In this document: in pieces, positions 47,520-58,924 of the stretch
How positions within the stretch are numbered: position 1 is the first letter of the stretch
How the letters are laid out: the number at the start of each line of letters is the position of its first letter
Source: Silene conica
Lineage: Eukaryota; Streptophyta; Magnoliopsida; Caryophyllales; Caryophyllaceae
Reading direction: 5' to 3'
DNA length: 64,000 bases
Assembly (NCBI GenBank): GCA_029255685.2
Contig: CM055314.2
Span: 40,923,790 to 40,987,789, forward strand
The notes under the pieces: model-generated
Databases searched by the model: none
The model's input: only the letters and a program-made list of their open reading frames with translations
Told to the model about the DNA's origin: nothing
Program-made: the position numbers and the translations under genes

Positions 47520-48410
47520 ATAAAGGTTCAGTGGTCAACTTAAGACATAACCTAGATACTAAATCACTTTCACAAACAAGGACTCAGCGGCCAACTCAAG
47601 GCATAGACCTTGATATCAAATAATCACAAGCAATGGGTCTAGAGGTGAACTTAACACATATCCCACTACCATACAAGTAAAGGGTCCAGAGGTGAACTTA
47701 ACACATATCCCAATACCCAACTCAGTAATGGGTCCAGAGGTGAACTTAACACATTTCCCACTACCATACAAGTAAAGGGTCCAGAGGTGAACTTAACACA
47801 TTTCCCACTACCATACAAGTAAAGGGTCCTGAGGTGAACTTAACACATATCCCAATACACAACTCAGTAATGGGTCCAGAGGTGAACTTAACACATATCC
47901 CACTACAAACAAATGTCGGGTCCAGAGGTGAACTTAATACATATCCCACTACAAACAAATGTCGGGTCTAGAGGTGAACTTAAAACATATCCCAATACAC
48001 AACTCAGTAATGGGTCCAGAGGTGAACTTAACACATATCCCACTACAAACAAATGTCGGGTCCAGAGGTGAACTTAACACATATTCCAACATACAGACAC
48101 AAGCAATGGGTCCAGAGGTGAACTTAACACATATCCCACTGCCACACACAAGTATTGGGTCCAGAGATGAACTTAGCACATATCACAATACACAGCTATC
48201 GCACATTGGGTCCAGAGGTGAGCTTAACACGTATCCCGATATACGACAACCGATCACGTGTCAGTTCCAGAGGTGAACTTAACACATATCCTGACACGCC
48301 ACAAGCAAAACACGTAATGGGTCCATAGGTGAACTTAACACATATCCCATCACGCAACAAACAGCTCAAGTATTAAACTCAGAGGCCAGCTTAAGGCATA
48401 CCTTAATACG
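47520..48410. repeat. LTR minisatellite, expanded copy
   Basis: About 15 clear units with GGTCCAGAGGTGAACTTAAC and ACATATCCC, separated by variable spacers such as CACTACCATACAAGTAAAG and AATACACAACTCAGTAAT. Some spacers recur in blocks, showing that multi-unit segments were duplicated. Confidence 0.9.
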
Positions 48411-48679
48411 CATCAATACAACAGCATCCAAGATAGTAACTAAATATATAGTTCTAATCTCTTATACTTATAAACAACACTTAATTGATCCCGTCAACTA
48501 AGTTGAGGGAGAGCCGGTTCCCTTTCGGTTACCCGTCCGGGGGGTCTCTATCCTCTCTCCATTCCCGAACCCAATATACTGTCGCCCATCCTCCGGGGAC
48601 CTCAAACGCGCATACAAGGTACACAGAACGAGTCTCAAACAAAACCGATTAACCGATCAAAAGTTAAAACCGTTTTAAG

Positions 48680-49000
48680 GTGAACAAGGCTCTCAGCTGG
48701 TAAGTGGCAGGCAGCCGGCTGACCGTCTGACAAACCATCCTCTTTACAATTCTGCAAAACTAGAAACAATGTATAAGGGCCCTCAGCCGGTCGGCAGGCA
48801 GCCGGCCTACCGGCTGGGGAACCCATTCCCTCAAATTTACTTTACGCAAAAACAATGAAAAGGGGCTCCCAGCCGGTCAGCAGGCAGCCGGCCTACCGGC
48901 TGGGTACCCAAGCACCCTTCAATTACGAAATACGCAAAAACCCATAATGCACTCCCAACCGGTCGACCGGCGGCCGGTCGGTCGACCGGCTTAGAGTTCC
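48680..49000. repeat. GC-rich inverted units in the LTR
   Basis: Four units with CAGCCGG and CCGGCTGGG arms. The last holds CCGGTCGACCGGCGGCCGG followed by GGTCGGTCGACC, so it includes the 12-base motif seen elsewhere in the window. Confidence 0.75.
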
Positions 49001-50041
49001 TGAGCCTAAATTTCGTAAAATGCAGTATACTCAAATTCTTATGGAATCGATACCAAAACTCCAAAATTGCAACAACAATACACTACCCAGCATATCTACC
49101 ACATGTAGGAAGTAAAGGCAAGCCATACACTCAATAACCAAGTCCTAATTTAATCACACTTAGTATCCGTCTTAGGCATGAAAAATCTAAAAATGAACTT
49201 ATGAGCATGTGAAACACAATCTAAGCATATGAACATCATACTTGTGAATTTCCTAGCATGATTCTAAGTCCATACAACATAAACAATATACAAAATCAGA
49301 AAATTTCCACATCAAACATCAAGAAATGTTATTTTAACAAATAAAGGCCGAGTTTCTCATTATCGTCACCTTTACTTAGCGAAACCTTCGAGATCTTGTT
49401 CAATAATCACCAAGTCCTCTTCCGAGCTAACACAAACACCGCCTAAAACAACAAAGCATCACAACTACTCACGAATTTCGAAATTACAAGAGCAGGCCGA
49501 AATTTTGACGGAAAGATTATGAGATAAAACTTACCTAGAAAGAAGGAGGGCGAGAAGAGGAATCAGTGGCTGCGAAAATCGTCTCAATCGGATAAGAAAC
49601 GAAGATTCTATGAGCATTTTAAGATTGAAGGAGAAATTCTCAAGAATGTGTTTGTTGTTATGTTTTAAATCTGAAAAATGAAATGAAGGAGGGAGGTAGA
49701 GGATAAAGGAGTTAGGGTTTTGTGAGGAAAGAGAGGGGAAATGAGTCTATTAACAAGTTAGGCCATAAGACAAGTTTTAAAACAGTTTAAGCTAAGAACA
49801 CCGACTTAAGGTCACTATAAACTTAAGACGATATAAATATTTTCCGGATTATGAAATTAAATTGCTAAGACGTAAGTTACGCAATTAAATGAAATCTTAT
49901 TGAAATCCTTTAAAAATATTCTCACATAATAAATTAATCAGTTATTTAAATGAAATTCCAAAAATTACGAAATATAAATTATTTCTCGAGCTTGAACTTA
50001 ATACCTTTAACTTCGAAGTCCCGAAATATTGGGATGTTACA

Positions 50042-50174
50042 GTAATGGCAAAATTCCAACTCTAACTATTTATGTCGAAATTAGTCACTATTTATGTGAT
50101 TTTTACTCTAAAAATCATTAATCATGCAAAATAAGTACAGAAAATCTCAAACTTTTTATAGGTACTTTATATAT
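50042..50174 (-). other. 133-bp spacer, probably copia leader
   Basis: AT-rich sequence without a frame. It ends in TATAT, the target repeat of the solo LTR to the right. The matching flank at 60655 leads to a copia PBS and LTR, so this is probably the same copia leader. Confidence 0.5.
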
Positions 50175-51204
50175 TGTAACATCCCAATATTTCGAGACTT
50201 GGAAGTTTAAAGATTTTCAGTTCAAGTTCGAGAAATAATTTATATTTCATAATTTGTGGAAATTCATTTAAATAACTGATTAATTTATGTGAGAATATTT
50301 TAAAGGATTTAAATAATATTTCATTTAATTGCGTAATTTACGTCCTAGCAATTTAATTTCATAGTCCGGAAATGTTTATATCGTCTTAAGTTTATAGTAA
50401 CCTTAAGTCGGTGTTTTTAGCTTAAACCGTCTTAAAACTTGTCTTATGGGCCTAACTTGTTAATGGACCCATTTTCCCTCTTTTTCCTCACAAAACCCTA
50501 ACCCCTTCATCCTCTACCTCACTCCTTCATTTCAATTTTCAGATTTGCAAACAACAACAAACACCATTCTTATAAATTTCTCCCTCAATATTAAAATGCT
50601 CATAGAATCTTCGTTTCTTATCCGATTGAGACGATTTTCGCGGCCACGGATTCCTCTTCTCGCCCTCCTTCTTTCTAGGTAAGTTTTATCTCATAATCTT
50701 TCTGTCAAAATTTCGGCCTGCTCTTGTAGTTTCGAAATTCGTGATTAGTTTTGATGTTTTTGTCGTTTTAGGCGGTGTTTGTGTTAGCCGGAAGAGGACT
50801 TGGTGATTATTGAACAAGATCTCGAAGGTTTCGCTAAGTAAAGGTGACGATAATGAGAAACTCGGCCTTTATTGTGATATTAGCATGTTTCTTGACTTTG
50901 ATGATGTTGGTTTCTGATTTTGTACATAGTAATTGTTGTTGAGACTTAGAATCATGCTAGGAATACATGAGAATGACTTTCACATGCTTTGATTGTGTTT
51001 TATATGCTTAGAAGTTGATTTTTCATAAATCCTATGCTTAAGACGAATATAAAGTATGAACTTGTTATAACATTATTGTGGAAATTGATGATTGCTTTTG
51101 ATGCATATGAGTCCTATAGATACTGGGTAATATGTGTTGGTTGCGATTTTAGAAGTTTGGATTCGATTTGTGAAGTTTAGGATTTCTTTTGTGAAGTTGC
51201 GATT

Positions 51205-51605
51205 TTCGTGCAGGGGCTCGGAGCCGGTAGGCTGACCGGCAGCCGATCGGCCGGCTCAGAGTCGGGGTGGGTTGTTTTTGAAAGTTCTGAGTTTGTGAAG
51301 GAATTCTGAGCCAGTAGGTTGGTCGCCGGTCGAACGGCTCAGAATCCCTTCTTGGTTTTGGGAAAAGTTTAAGAAAGGCTTTGGGAGGGACTCCCAGCCG
51401 GCAGACCGGCAGACGGTCCACGGGCTGAGAGCCTCTTCCCCTCATTTTTGTGATTTTAAGTAGACTTATGGGAAGGGACTCCCAGCCGACAGACCGGCAG
51501 ACGGTCCACCGGCTGAGGGCCTCTTTTCCTTTTTTCAGATTGTTAAAGAAGGCATGGGAAGGGACTCCCAGCCGGCTCACCGGCAGACGGTCCCAGACCG
51601 GCTGA
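51205..51605. repeat. GC-rich inverted units in the LTR
   Basis: Five units with GACTCCCAGCCGG or similar on one side and CCGGCTGAG on the other, about 85-100 bases apart, the reverse orientation of the arrays at 24570 and 48680. Confidence 0.75.
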
Positions 51606-51894
51606 GAGCCCCTGTTCCCATTAAATCAGTTTATTACTTTTAAACGGTTAATCGGTTTTGTTTGAGATTCGTTCCGTGTACCTTGTATGGGTGTTTGAGG
51701 TCCCTGGAGGATGGGCGACATTATATTGGGTACGGGAATGGAGAGAGGATAGAGACCCCCCGGTCGGGTAACCGAAAGGGAAACCGGCTCTCCCTCATCT
51801 TAGTTCCCGGGGTCAATTGAGTGTTGTTTAGAAGTATAAGAGATAAGAAATAAAGATTTAGTTATTGGATTGAATGTTATTGTAGTGTTGCGTA

Positions 51895-52545
51895 TTAAGT
51901 TATGCGTTAAGATGTCGCCTCTGAACTTAATACGTAGATTGTTTGTCATATATAAGGATATGCGTTGAGATGTCGCCTCTGAGCCCTATATGTGTATGTT
52001 TGTCATGTATGGGGGTATGCGTTGAGATGTCTCCTATGAGCCCTATACGTGTTTGGTTGTCGTGTCTGGGATATGCGTTGAGATGTCGCCTCTGAGCCCA
52101 GACATGTTTGAGTGATCGCGTCAGGACATGCCTTAAGCTGGCCTCTGAGTCTGACGAGTAGAGCAACTGCACAACGGGGCAGTCAGGTTGTAATACCTTA
52201 CCCGGGGTGCAGGTGTTGATGCTAGGCCATGCGTTGAGTTATCGCCTCTGAGTTCAGTGTCTTGTGATGTAGTAAAGGAACATGCGTTGAGTTGTCGCCT
52301 CTGAGTCTAGTGTCTTGTTGAGTAGCAGGTCCATGCGTTGAGTTGTCGCCTCTGAGTCCCTGCTTGAGATTCTGAATTTGGTATCTAGGTTATGCGTTAA
52401 GATATCGCCTCTGAACCTTTATACTTGCTGATTGTTTGGTATCTAGGTTATGCGTTAAGATGTCGCCTCTGAACCTTTATACTTGCTGAATGTTTGGTAT
52501 TGAGGTTATGTCCTAAGTTGACCGCTGAACCTTATACTTGTTGAA
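51895..52545. repeat. LTR minisatellite, reverse orientation
   Basis: Repeats of TATGCGTTGAGATGTCGCCT and CTGAGCC with variable spacers. The unit is the complement of the arrays at 23790 and 47520 but has diverged from them (GCGACATCTCAACGCATA instead of GTGAACTTAACACATA). Confidence 0.8.
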
Positions 52546-53011
52546 TTTCATCTGCTTGCCTAGATTTGGTACGGTGTCAGATGTAGTTATTGATATTGAT
52601 AAGTATAGAGTATTGACTATAGTATTGTTCATCCAAGACATTGGATGACTCGTTAATTAGTTTCGTAAATGGTTTGGACTGAAAGACCCCCCGGCCGGGC
52701 AACCGGAAGGGAAACCGGCTCTCCTTCCAAATAGTTTCCGAAGTTGGTTGAGAGCGTTGCATAAGTAATTGCAAGATGATATGAGATTTATTTATCGATA
52801 TTTGTATGTTTCACATGTTATATATATGTTTGAGTATATGGTATGTTTATGTGTTACGTGTCGTTACAAAAGGTGGCTAGGAGAACTCTAGTCACTCCCC
52901 ACTGATTGTGGCGTACATGTTTACATGTATGTAGGTACATGACAGGTGGTTGGCAGAGGGTTGCATGAAGCTAACGAGCGATGATCCTATTCATCGATTG
53001 ACTTACACGTT

Positions 53012-53236
53012 TGACACCCGTCGTTGAGGGGTGCCAAAGATAAGATTTATAAAACAAACTAAAACTATAGATAGTGATAGTAAGGGTCGAACCACAGAGA
53101 GACAAGGTTAATTCCGTTTGCTAATTTTTAATCTATAAAATAATAATAAAAAGAGGGGTGTTTTGATTGTTGCTAAGTCTAAAACAAATATAAAATAAAA
53201 CAAGTAAATAAAGATGAAAATAAACTATGATAAAAG
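53012..53236 (-). repeat. Truncated Athila-type LTR fragment
   Basis: It matches the first 225 bases of 53753-55365 and then switches abruptly to gag sequence at a shared GCTA. It forms the left edge of the whole insertion next to ACGTT. Confidence 0.88.
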
Positions 53237-53575
53237 AGATGCTAATGCCAGAGATGTACTGTTTGCAAAAAGCTAATGCCAGAGATGTCCAATCTGTAAC
53301 TCTAGATAGCGAATCCAATTACGCGCAGAATCTTTCAAGGAGAAGAGAAACAACGTCTCCTTAACCTCATCTTGCGCTACTCCAGCCGGTACGGGTATGG
53401 AACGACAATAATCTGTAAATAGCTCCAAATGCTTTAGAGGATCTTCATCCGGTAGACCTGCAAACTGTTTTTGCTCCACCAATTCGATATGGGAAAGTTG
53501 AATTTCATAGGGGAGAGTAAATCCCTGGGGAAGGTGGTGTGCTGCTGGCTGAAGATTATCAGAAATAGTAGACAT
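53237..53575 (-). pseudogene. Athila-type gag fragment, N-terminal
   Basis: From ATG 53575 the frame reads MSTISDNLQPAAHHLPQGF, then KQFAGLPDEDPLKHLELFTD and KDSARNWIRYL, as in the complete gag at 57356-58747. After that it is disturbed by a 15-base loss (GCCGCTACCCTATTA in the plus-strand intact copy) and an AAGCTAATGCCAGAGATG duplication, giving a stop at 53273. The rest of gag is deleted. A tRNA-Asp PBS lies upstream at 53731-53747. Confidence 0.85.
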
Positions 53576-53730
53576 GATCGCAATAGCACTGAGAGTACTC
53601 AAGTCTTCCTCTCAAAAACCTGTCTTCTAAAACAAAACTAGAAGAAAAGGTAAGTAACGGTCTTAAGGAACCGAAGTTCCTTAAGACAAGGAAAATAAAC
53701 TAAAAACTAACAAACAAAATTATACCGTCT

Positions 53731-53747
53731 CCCCGGCAACGGCGCCA
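53731..53747 (-). other. Primer-binding site, tRNA-Asp type
   Basis: The plus strand is CCCCGGCAACGGCGCCA, identical to the 3' end of plant tRNA-Asp(GUC) with CCA, so the minus-strand RNA would pair with that tRNA. It lies five bases from the LTR edge at 53753. The second copy is at 58903-58919. Confidence 0.88.
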
Positions 53748-53752
53748 AAATT

Positions 53753-55365
53753 TGACACCCGTCGTTGAGGGGTGCCAAAGATAAGATTTATAAACCAAAC
53801 TAAAACTATAGATAGTGATAGTAAGGGTCGAACCACAGAGAGACAAGGTTAATTCCGTTTGCTAATTTTTAATCTATAAAATAATAATAAAAAGAGGGGT
53901 GTTTTGATTGTTGCTAAGTCTAAAACAAATATAAAATAAAACAAGTAAATAAAGATGAAAATAAACTATGATAAAAGAGATGCTAGGATGTTTGGGTAAT
54001 AAATAGCTAAGATAATATAAATCCTAAGTCAACATGTATTGCAGTCGCGTAAGGGGTGTAACATATCCTTTAGGTCTATGCTACCTAATAGCTCCTTTTG
54101 GCCTATGCTATTAGTTCCTAGGTCTCACAATTATTGGGTGTCAACAATAAGGGTGATTCCTAAATTCTGAATCACAAACCTTTCAGTCTTAAGTAACCTA
54201 TCCGTCTTAAGATGTAAACCAATGCCCTTCCCAAATCTCTCAATCTTGTATAGGTCAATACTAACATCCTACAAGTCTCCTTTTGGTCTCATTGTAGGTT
54301 ATTATAGTCTACAAATAAAAGCGAAACTGAATTCGAACACGAGTCGGTCGGCCGACCTATAATGGTGGTCGGTCGACCTCCTGCCTGCGACATATTGATT
54401 CGGGAATTATATTACCTATGCATATTTACTCCCTACATCCTAACATATGAAATTAGCTACTCGTAACTATTGAAACAATAATAAAAACAGGAATAAACAT
54501 GGAAGTTTATAAAGAACATCAATCTAAACATGCAATAATAATAAAGGCTTGGGATTCTAAATTAAACCGGATACTAATGATTCTAAAATAAGAACAATAT
54601 TAAAACTGAAATTAAGAAAGGAATTACCAGAAACAATGGATAAAGAAAAGAAAGAAACAAACTTTATGGAATGCTTGAATGATTGATGATGAACAATGTA
54701 TAAAACTAAAGAAAAGTGTTTGATGATTTTGGAAAGATTAAAATTAAAACTAGATTGTAAGATTTGATAGGTAAAGCTGAATTAATAACCCTAATCACGA
54801 AATTCGGCTTAAATAGGTGGAAATAAAGAGTTTCCCAATGACCTAAACACTTTAATGGGCTTCGCGGAAACTTCTGGGTCTGTGCTGTGGTCGGTCGACC
54901 CAATTAGTAGGTCGGTCGACCTAATTGGCGGGACTGCAGCGCGCGTCGATCTTAAAACAGCTCCCATTTCTTCGTTACTTATCGTAATCAAGCGATTCTT
55001 GCGGCGTTGGAAAGCTAAGAGGATACGCTTTCACCTCCAACTGGAATCACTCCATTATCAGCTCTAAAACTCGAGATATAGCCATTTGAAACAGGCTGCA
55101 ACATCGTGGATTGATTCTTCGCTTGTTAAAGCTATCTACAGGCCTTGAAATGTGCTCTAGGCTTCGTTCCTTATTGTCCTTAGTCATGAAAGATCCCGAG
55201 GGCATAAATTTGGTATAAAATCGTCTCTTTTCCGCATAAATCTGCAAAAGAGCCTAAAAATATGAAAGTAGACAATTGTTGGGAAATAAATGCTAAAACA
55301 TAGTAAATGAGCGACAAAATGCGTGTAAAACTAGATGTAAAACATCATAAAATAGGCACGCATCA
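53753..55365 (-). repeat. Complete Athila-type LTR (1613 bp)
   Basis: The edges are TGACACCCGTCG and AGGCACGCATCA. Two motif pairs lie at 54346/54367 and 54889/54910. It is a near-identical partner of 58925-60450 apart from an 87-base deletion in that copy. Frames such as 54706-54903 recur in both LTRs and have no recognisable product. Confidence 0.9.
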
Positions 55366-57355
55366 AATTACCCAAACCAAACCTTGCTTGCCCTCAAGCA
55401 AGAAATAGACTCGATCTTAACTAATGGAACGATTTTAATCTCAGAGCGAAATTTACATGTTAGCCTAAACCAATGCAAGTATAAAATGAGAAAGTATTTA
55501 AATCATGCAAACGAGTTATACGGTCGTCAAACTTTGCAAGACTAGAGACTATAGAGACTTTATACCATGGACTCTTGCGGTACGCTCGAGACACTCATGA
55601 AGCAAAGGGTGAGTATATGTAAAAGATAGAAAGAAGTATATTTGTTATGACACTCACCTAACTGCGACCCATGAAAACATGCCTGCAATCTAACATGAAC
55701 AGGAATTCCACAACTATGTTTAAACATACTCATCAAGTGACTCGGATACATGCAATTGAGGCAATGAAGGATATGTGAGGTAAAAGGTAAGAAGTGGTTA
55801 AGATATTTTTGGATTTGTGGAGTTAGTAGCCAAGCTAGTAAAACCGGTTCCCATCAACATATTTCACAACTTTTTGATATTAAGAAAGTGCTCTTTTGTA
55901 GCACAACTCGCACATTAAATATAAGAAAGGGCTCCCAAATATTTTGAATGAAGTACAGGAGTGATAACAAATAAAAGAAAGGGATTTCAGAGCGTATTTT
56001 GAAACTCTGATGCTAACAGGTGGTCGGCCGACCTATGAAGGTGGTCGGTCGACCTGCTCTACTGTGTATTTGATTTTTTTTTTTTTCATTTTTCTTTTCT
56101 TCCTTTCTCTTTCTGAATTTTTCTGTTTTTTTTTTCTTTCTTTCTTGCTTTCTTTCTTTCTTTTCTCTTTTTGCTCAAGATAGCATACAAATCAAGATGC
56201 CTCAAAAAATAATCCAATGACCACAAATACTAGCTTGGAAGGGTAGGCTAAGTATGGGATGTAGTTTTGGGGGAATAAAAAGGCAATTTTGGCTATGTGA
56301 AACTTATGGGTAAAAAATGAGAAAAGGGATCCCAAATGCACGTACCAAGACTCACAAAACGAGATAGTAAAACAAGTATATAGTAATTCAAGTTCACGTT
56401 TATGCATATTGATGTAACATGTTCCAAGGGGAGTACTACTCACATCCTAGACAACTGGTTTAAGAATGAAACCAGGAAATAAGCTCTAAAACTTAGAATG
56501 TATAGTAGGTTGCCAAGGTATAAGTCAAGTCTCAAGAAAAACAAGTTGACAAAAACTCGTAGATATGCAAAAGACTCTCATACTAAGACAAGTTGACAAG
56601 GCAAGGTAAAGGCATAAACATGTAAGATAGCAAAAATCATCCTTGAAATACTCTAGTTCCGACTCGACCTATATGCTAAAATAAACGTGCATTTTTTTGA
56701 ATTTTTTGAATTTTTTTTGGATTTTTCTTTTGTATAGGTAGATAAAATAAAGAAAAGAACAATGCAAGACGGAAATGCAATAAACGTGTGACAAAGTGCA
56801 ATGCATGTGACACGAAACCATTCCCCAAACCAACCCGCACAATGTCCCCATTGTGCATTAGCCTAAGTAAAGGTTTCACAAAATTAAAAGAAAAGATGCA
56901 AGGACAATAAAAACCAAGGAAAACTGGAAAGAACTCACTGGGTTGTTAAGCATATGAGAAAACCTCCCCAAACCAGCGTAAGCTGGGAGGTTTTGGTGGC
57001 TAGCAGTGCCACTCGAGTAACCAAGATCGGTGCACGATTCCCGAGGAAGAAACGAACAGGCTGTGACGGACGGGTAGGTCGACCGACCCATGTATTAGGT
57101 CGACCGACCTTCCTGCAGCACAACGAACTTCTTTTCTTCGGAACCACTTGTGTTAAGCAAGTGATTCTTCTTCAAAACTGAAAAAATCATCATAAATGCG
57201 CCCAACAAATGCGCAAGATCCCAGAACCAAGTCTAAAATGTCTCAAAACAAAGCAACAAAAGCAAAAAGAGTCTAAGTCTAAAAGCAAAAACAAAACAAA
57301 ACAAAAAAAATAGTCCAACAAAAACTGAAATAGAACACTTGACTAGCACTATGAC
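55366..57355 (-). mobile_element. Non-coding interior of the gag-only Athila-type element
   Basis: Next to the LTR lies CTTGCTTGAGGGCAAGCAAG (minus strand), like the conserved stretch before the PPT of Athila elements. No pol motif is visible. T-rich and CTTT runs occur at 56070-56170. Two motif pairs lie at 56022/56043 and 57077/57098. Confidence 0.75.
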
Positions 57356-58747
57356 TCAGCAGCAAGATACCCCAAAGTAGGGCACTTGGCTAAAAGAGGT
57401 CCTTTCAGCAGTATGGACCGCTTCTCTGGGCTTCCAGACAACAGGCCTAGATGGAGGAAGGGTATCTGGTGTCGCATAGGCTATGACACGCTTCTTTACT
57501 TTGCCCGGCCTATCTTCTTCTGCAACTTGCTCCAATTTTGTCTTACTAGTATCACCAGCATCTCCTATGCCCTCTTTACGATAACCTGCAACAATAGAAA
57601 TAATAGGATGGTCCTCCAATTTTCTCTTAAGCTCAAGGCCTTTAACAACCTCCAAGATTTTTCCGAGCTGACTATCCAACTCTACTTTCTCCACATGATC
57701 CGGATATGGGACTGCAATGCTTGTCGCGGAATCAACAATCTTTGGCTCTTTAAACTTCAGAATCTCCGTCGAGTCATTGATGAAAGACGAGTGAGGTAGC
57801 TCAAGAGGCGACTCCATAGTCTGTTCAGGTATCATGGTCGGTCGACCTGGAATAGCGGTCGATCGACCAGGCTCTGTATCATCGAAAATTTTCTGTTCTG
57901 CAGAAACTGATCTCACGTCAGGTGTCGAGGTCGGTCGACCTGATGTTGTGGTCGGTCGACCTTCTGACCTGTGCACGGGATCGGTTTCTTCGTTTTGAAT
58001 TTCAGCAGAATTATCCTTTTGGGCTGGTCCTTCACAAGCTTTCACAAGTTCTTCGGAACAGGCGTTATTGGATGTTTCAAGTGCGGCAACATGAGTTATT
58101 TCAATACTTGTTTTTAGTGAATTCCCCCGTGAATTTCCATTTTCAGTTTTATGAACCGCAAACTCCTCAATAAAATCCCAACCCTTGTAATAAGCTACAT
58201 TATGAAATCCACCTTTTGTAAGGATGGCTCTGTAGTCATCACACAAAGAGTCATAGAATTGGTTGCAAAGGTACCACTCCTCAAAGCCGTGGTGAGGAAC
58301 GGATCGAACCAACTCCTTAAAACGGGCCCACGCTTCATGAAATTCCTCATCAGATCCTTGCCGGAACATAAAAATTTGAACTCTCATAGCATCGGTTTTC
58401 ACTGGCGAAATGTACTGTTTGCAAAAAGCTAATGCCAGAGATGTCCAATCTCTAACTCTAGCCGCTACCCTATTAAGGTAGCGAATCCAATTACGCGCAG
58501 AATCTTTCAAGGAGAAGAGAAACAACGTCTCCTTAACCTCATCTTGCGCTACTCCAGCCGGTACGGGTATGGAACGACAATAATTTGTAAATAGCTCCAA
58601 ATGCTTTAGAGGATCTTCATCCGGTAGACCTGCAAACTGTTTTTGCTCCACCAATTCGATATGGGAAAGTTGAATTTCATAGGGGAGAGTAAATCCCTGG
58701 GGAAGGTGGTGTGCTGCTGGCTGAAGATTATCAGAAATAGTAGACAT
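57356..58747 (-). CDS. Athila-type Gag protein
   Basis: The product of 463 residues from ATG 58747 would form the particle that packages element RNA. I chose this ATG over the frame's non-ATG start at 58774. The retrotrans_gag domain occupies about residues 20-190, with ELVEQKQFAGLPDEDPLKHL, LFLFSLKDSARNWIRYL, WTSLALAFCKQYISPVKTD and DEEFHEAWARFKELVRSVPHHG. Behind it is a low-complexity tail with two blocks of seven-residue repeats, GRSTAIP-GRPTMIP and GRPTTTS-GRPTSTP, encoded by the 21-base-spaced DNA motif. No CCHC zinc knuckle is seen before the stop. The frame is intact over its full length, and no protease or polymerase follows. It could still make Gag and support a non-autonomous element. 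Recognition is by motif; expression is unknown. Confidence 0.85.
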   Translation of the reverse strand: MSTISDNLQPAAHHLPQGFTLPYEIQLSHIELVEQKQFAGLPDEDPLKHLELFTNYCRSIPVPAGVAQDEVKETLFLFSLKDSARNWIRYLNRVAARVRDWTSLALAFCKQYISPVKTDAMRVQIFMFRQGSDEEFHEAWARFKELVRSVPHHGFEEWYLCNQFYDSLCDDYRAILTKGGFHNVAYYKGWDFIEEFAVHKTENGNSRGNSLKTSIEITHVAALETSNNACSEELVKACEGPAQKDNSAEIQNEETDPVHRSEGRPTTTSGRPTSTPDVRSVSAEQKIFDDTEPGRSTAIPGRPTMIPEQTMESPLELPHSSFINDSTEILKFKEPKIVDSATSIAVPYPDHVEKVELDSQLGKILEVVKGLELKRKLEDHPIISIVAGYRKEGIGDAGDTSKTKLEQVAEEDRPGKVKKRVIAYATPDTLPPSRPVVWKPREAVHTAERTSFSQVPYFGVSCC

Positions 58748-58902
58748 GATCGCAATAGCACTGAGAGTACTCAAGTCTTCCTCTCAAAAACCTGTCTTCT
58801 AAAACAAAACTAGAAGAAAAGGTAAGTAACGGTCTTAAGGAACCGAAGTTCCTTAAGACAAGGAAAATAAACTAAAAACTAACAAACAAAATTATACCGT
58901 CT

Positions 58903-58919
58903 CCCCGGCAACGGCGCCA
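58903..58919 (-). other. Primer-binding site, tRNA-Asp type
   Basis: The plus strand CCCCGGCAACGGCGCCA matches the 3' end of tRNA-Asp(GUC), five bases inside the LTR at 58925. It fixes 58925-60450 as the 5' LTR of the element reading left. Confidence 0.9.
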
Positions 58920-58924
58920 AAATT

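Larger units (their letters stand above)
46891..50041 (-). repeat. 5' LTR of the gypsy-A family (3151 bp)
   Basis: It runs from TGTAAAACCCTTGCG to GGGATGTTACA. It is homologous to 23075-25917 but has a much longer minisatellite (47520-48410, about 15 clear units) and four GC-rich inverted units (48680-49000). It lies 133 bases from an inverted LTR of the same family at 50175. Confidence 0.9.

Noticed and set aside
47520-48410. Regularly spaced repeats resembling a CRISPR array
   Set aside because: Units are diverged, spacers are themselves repeated, and the array lies in a plant LTR.
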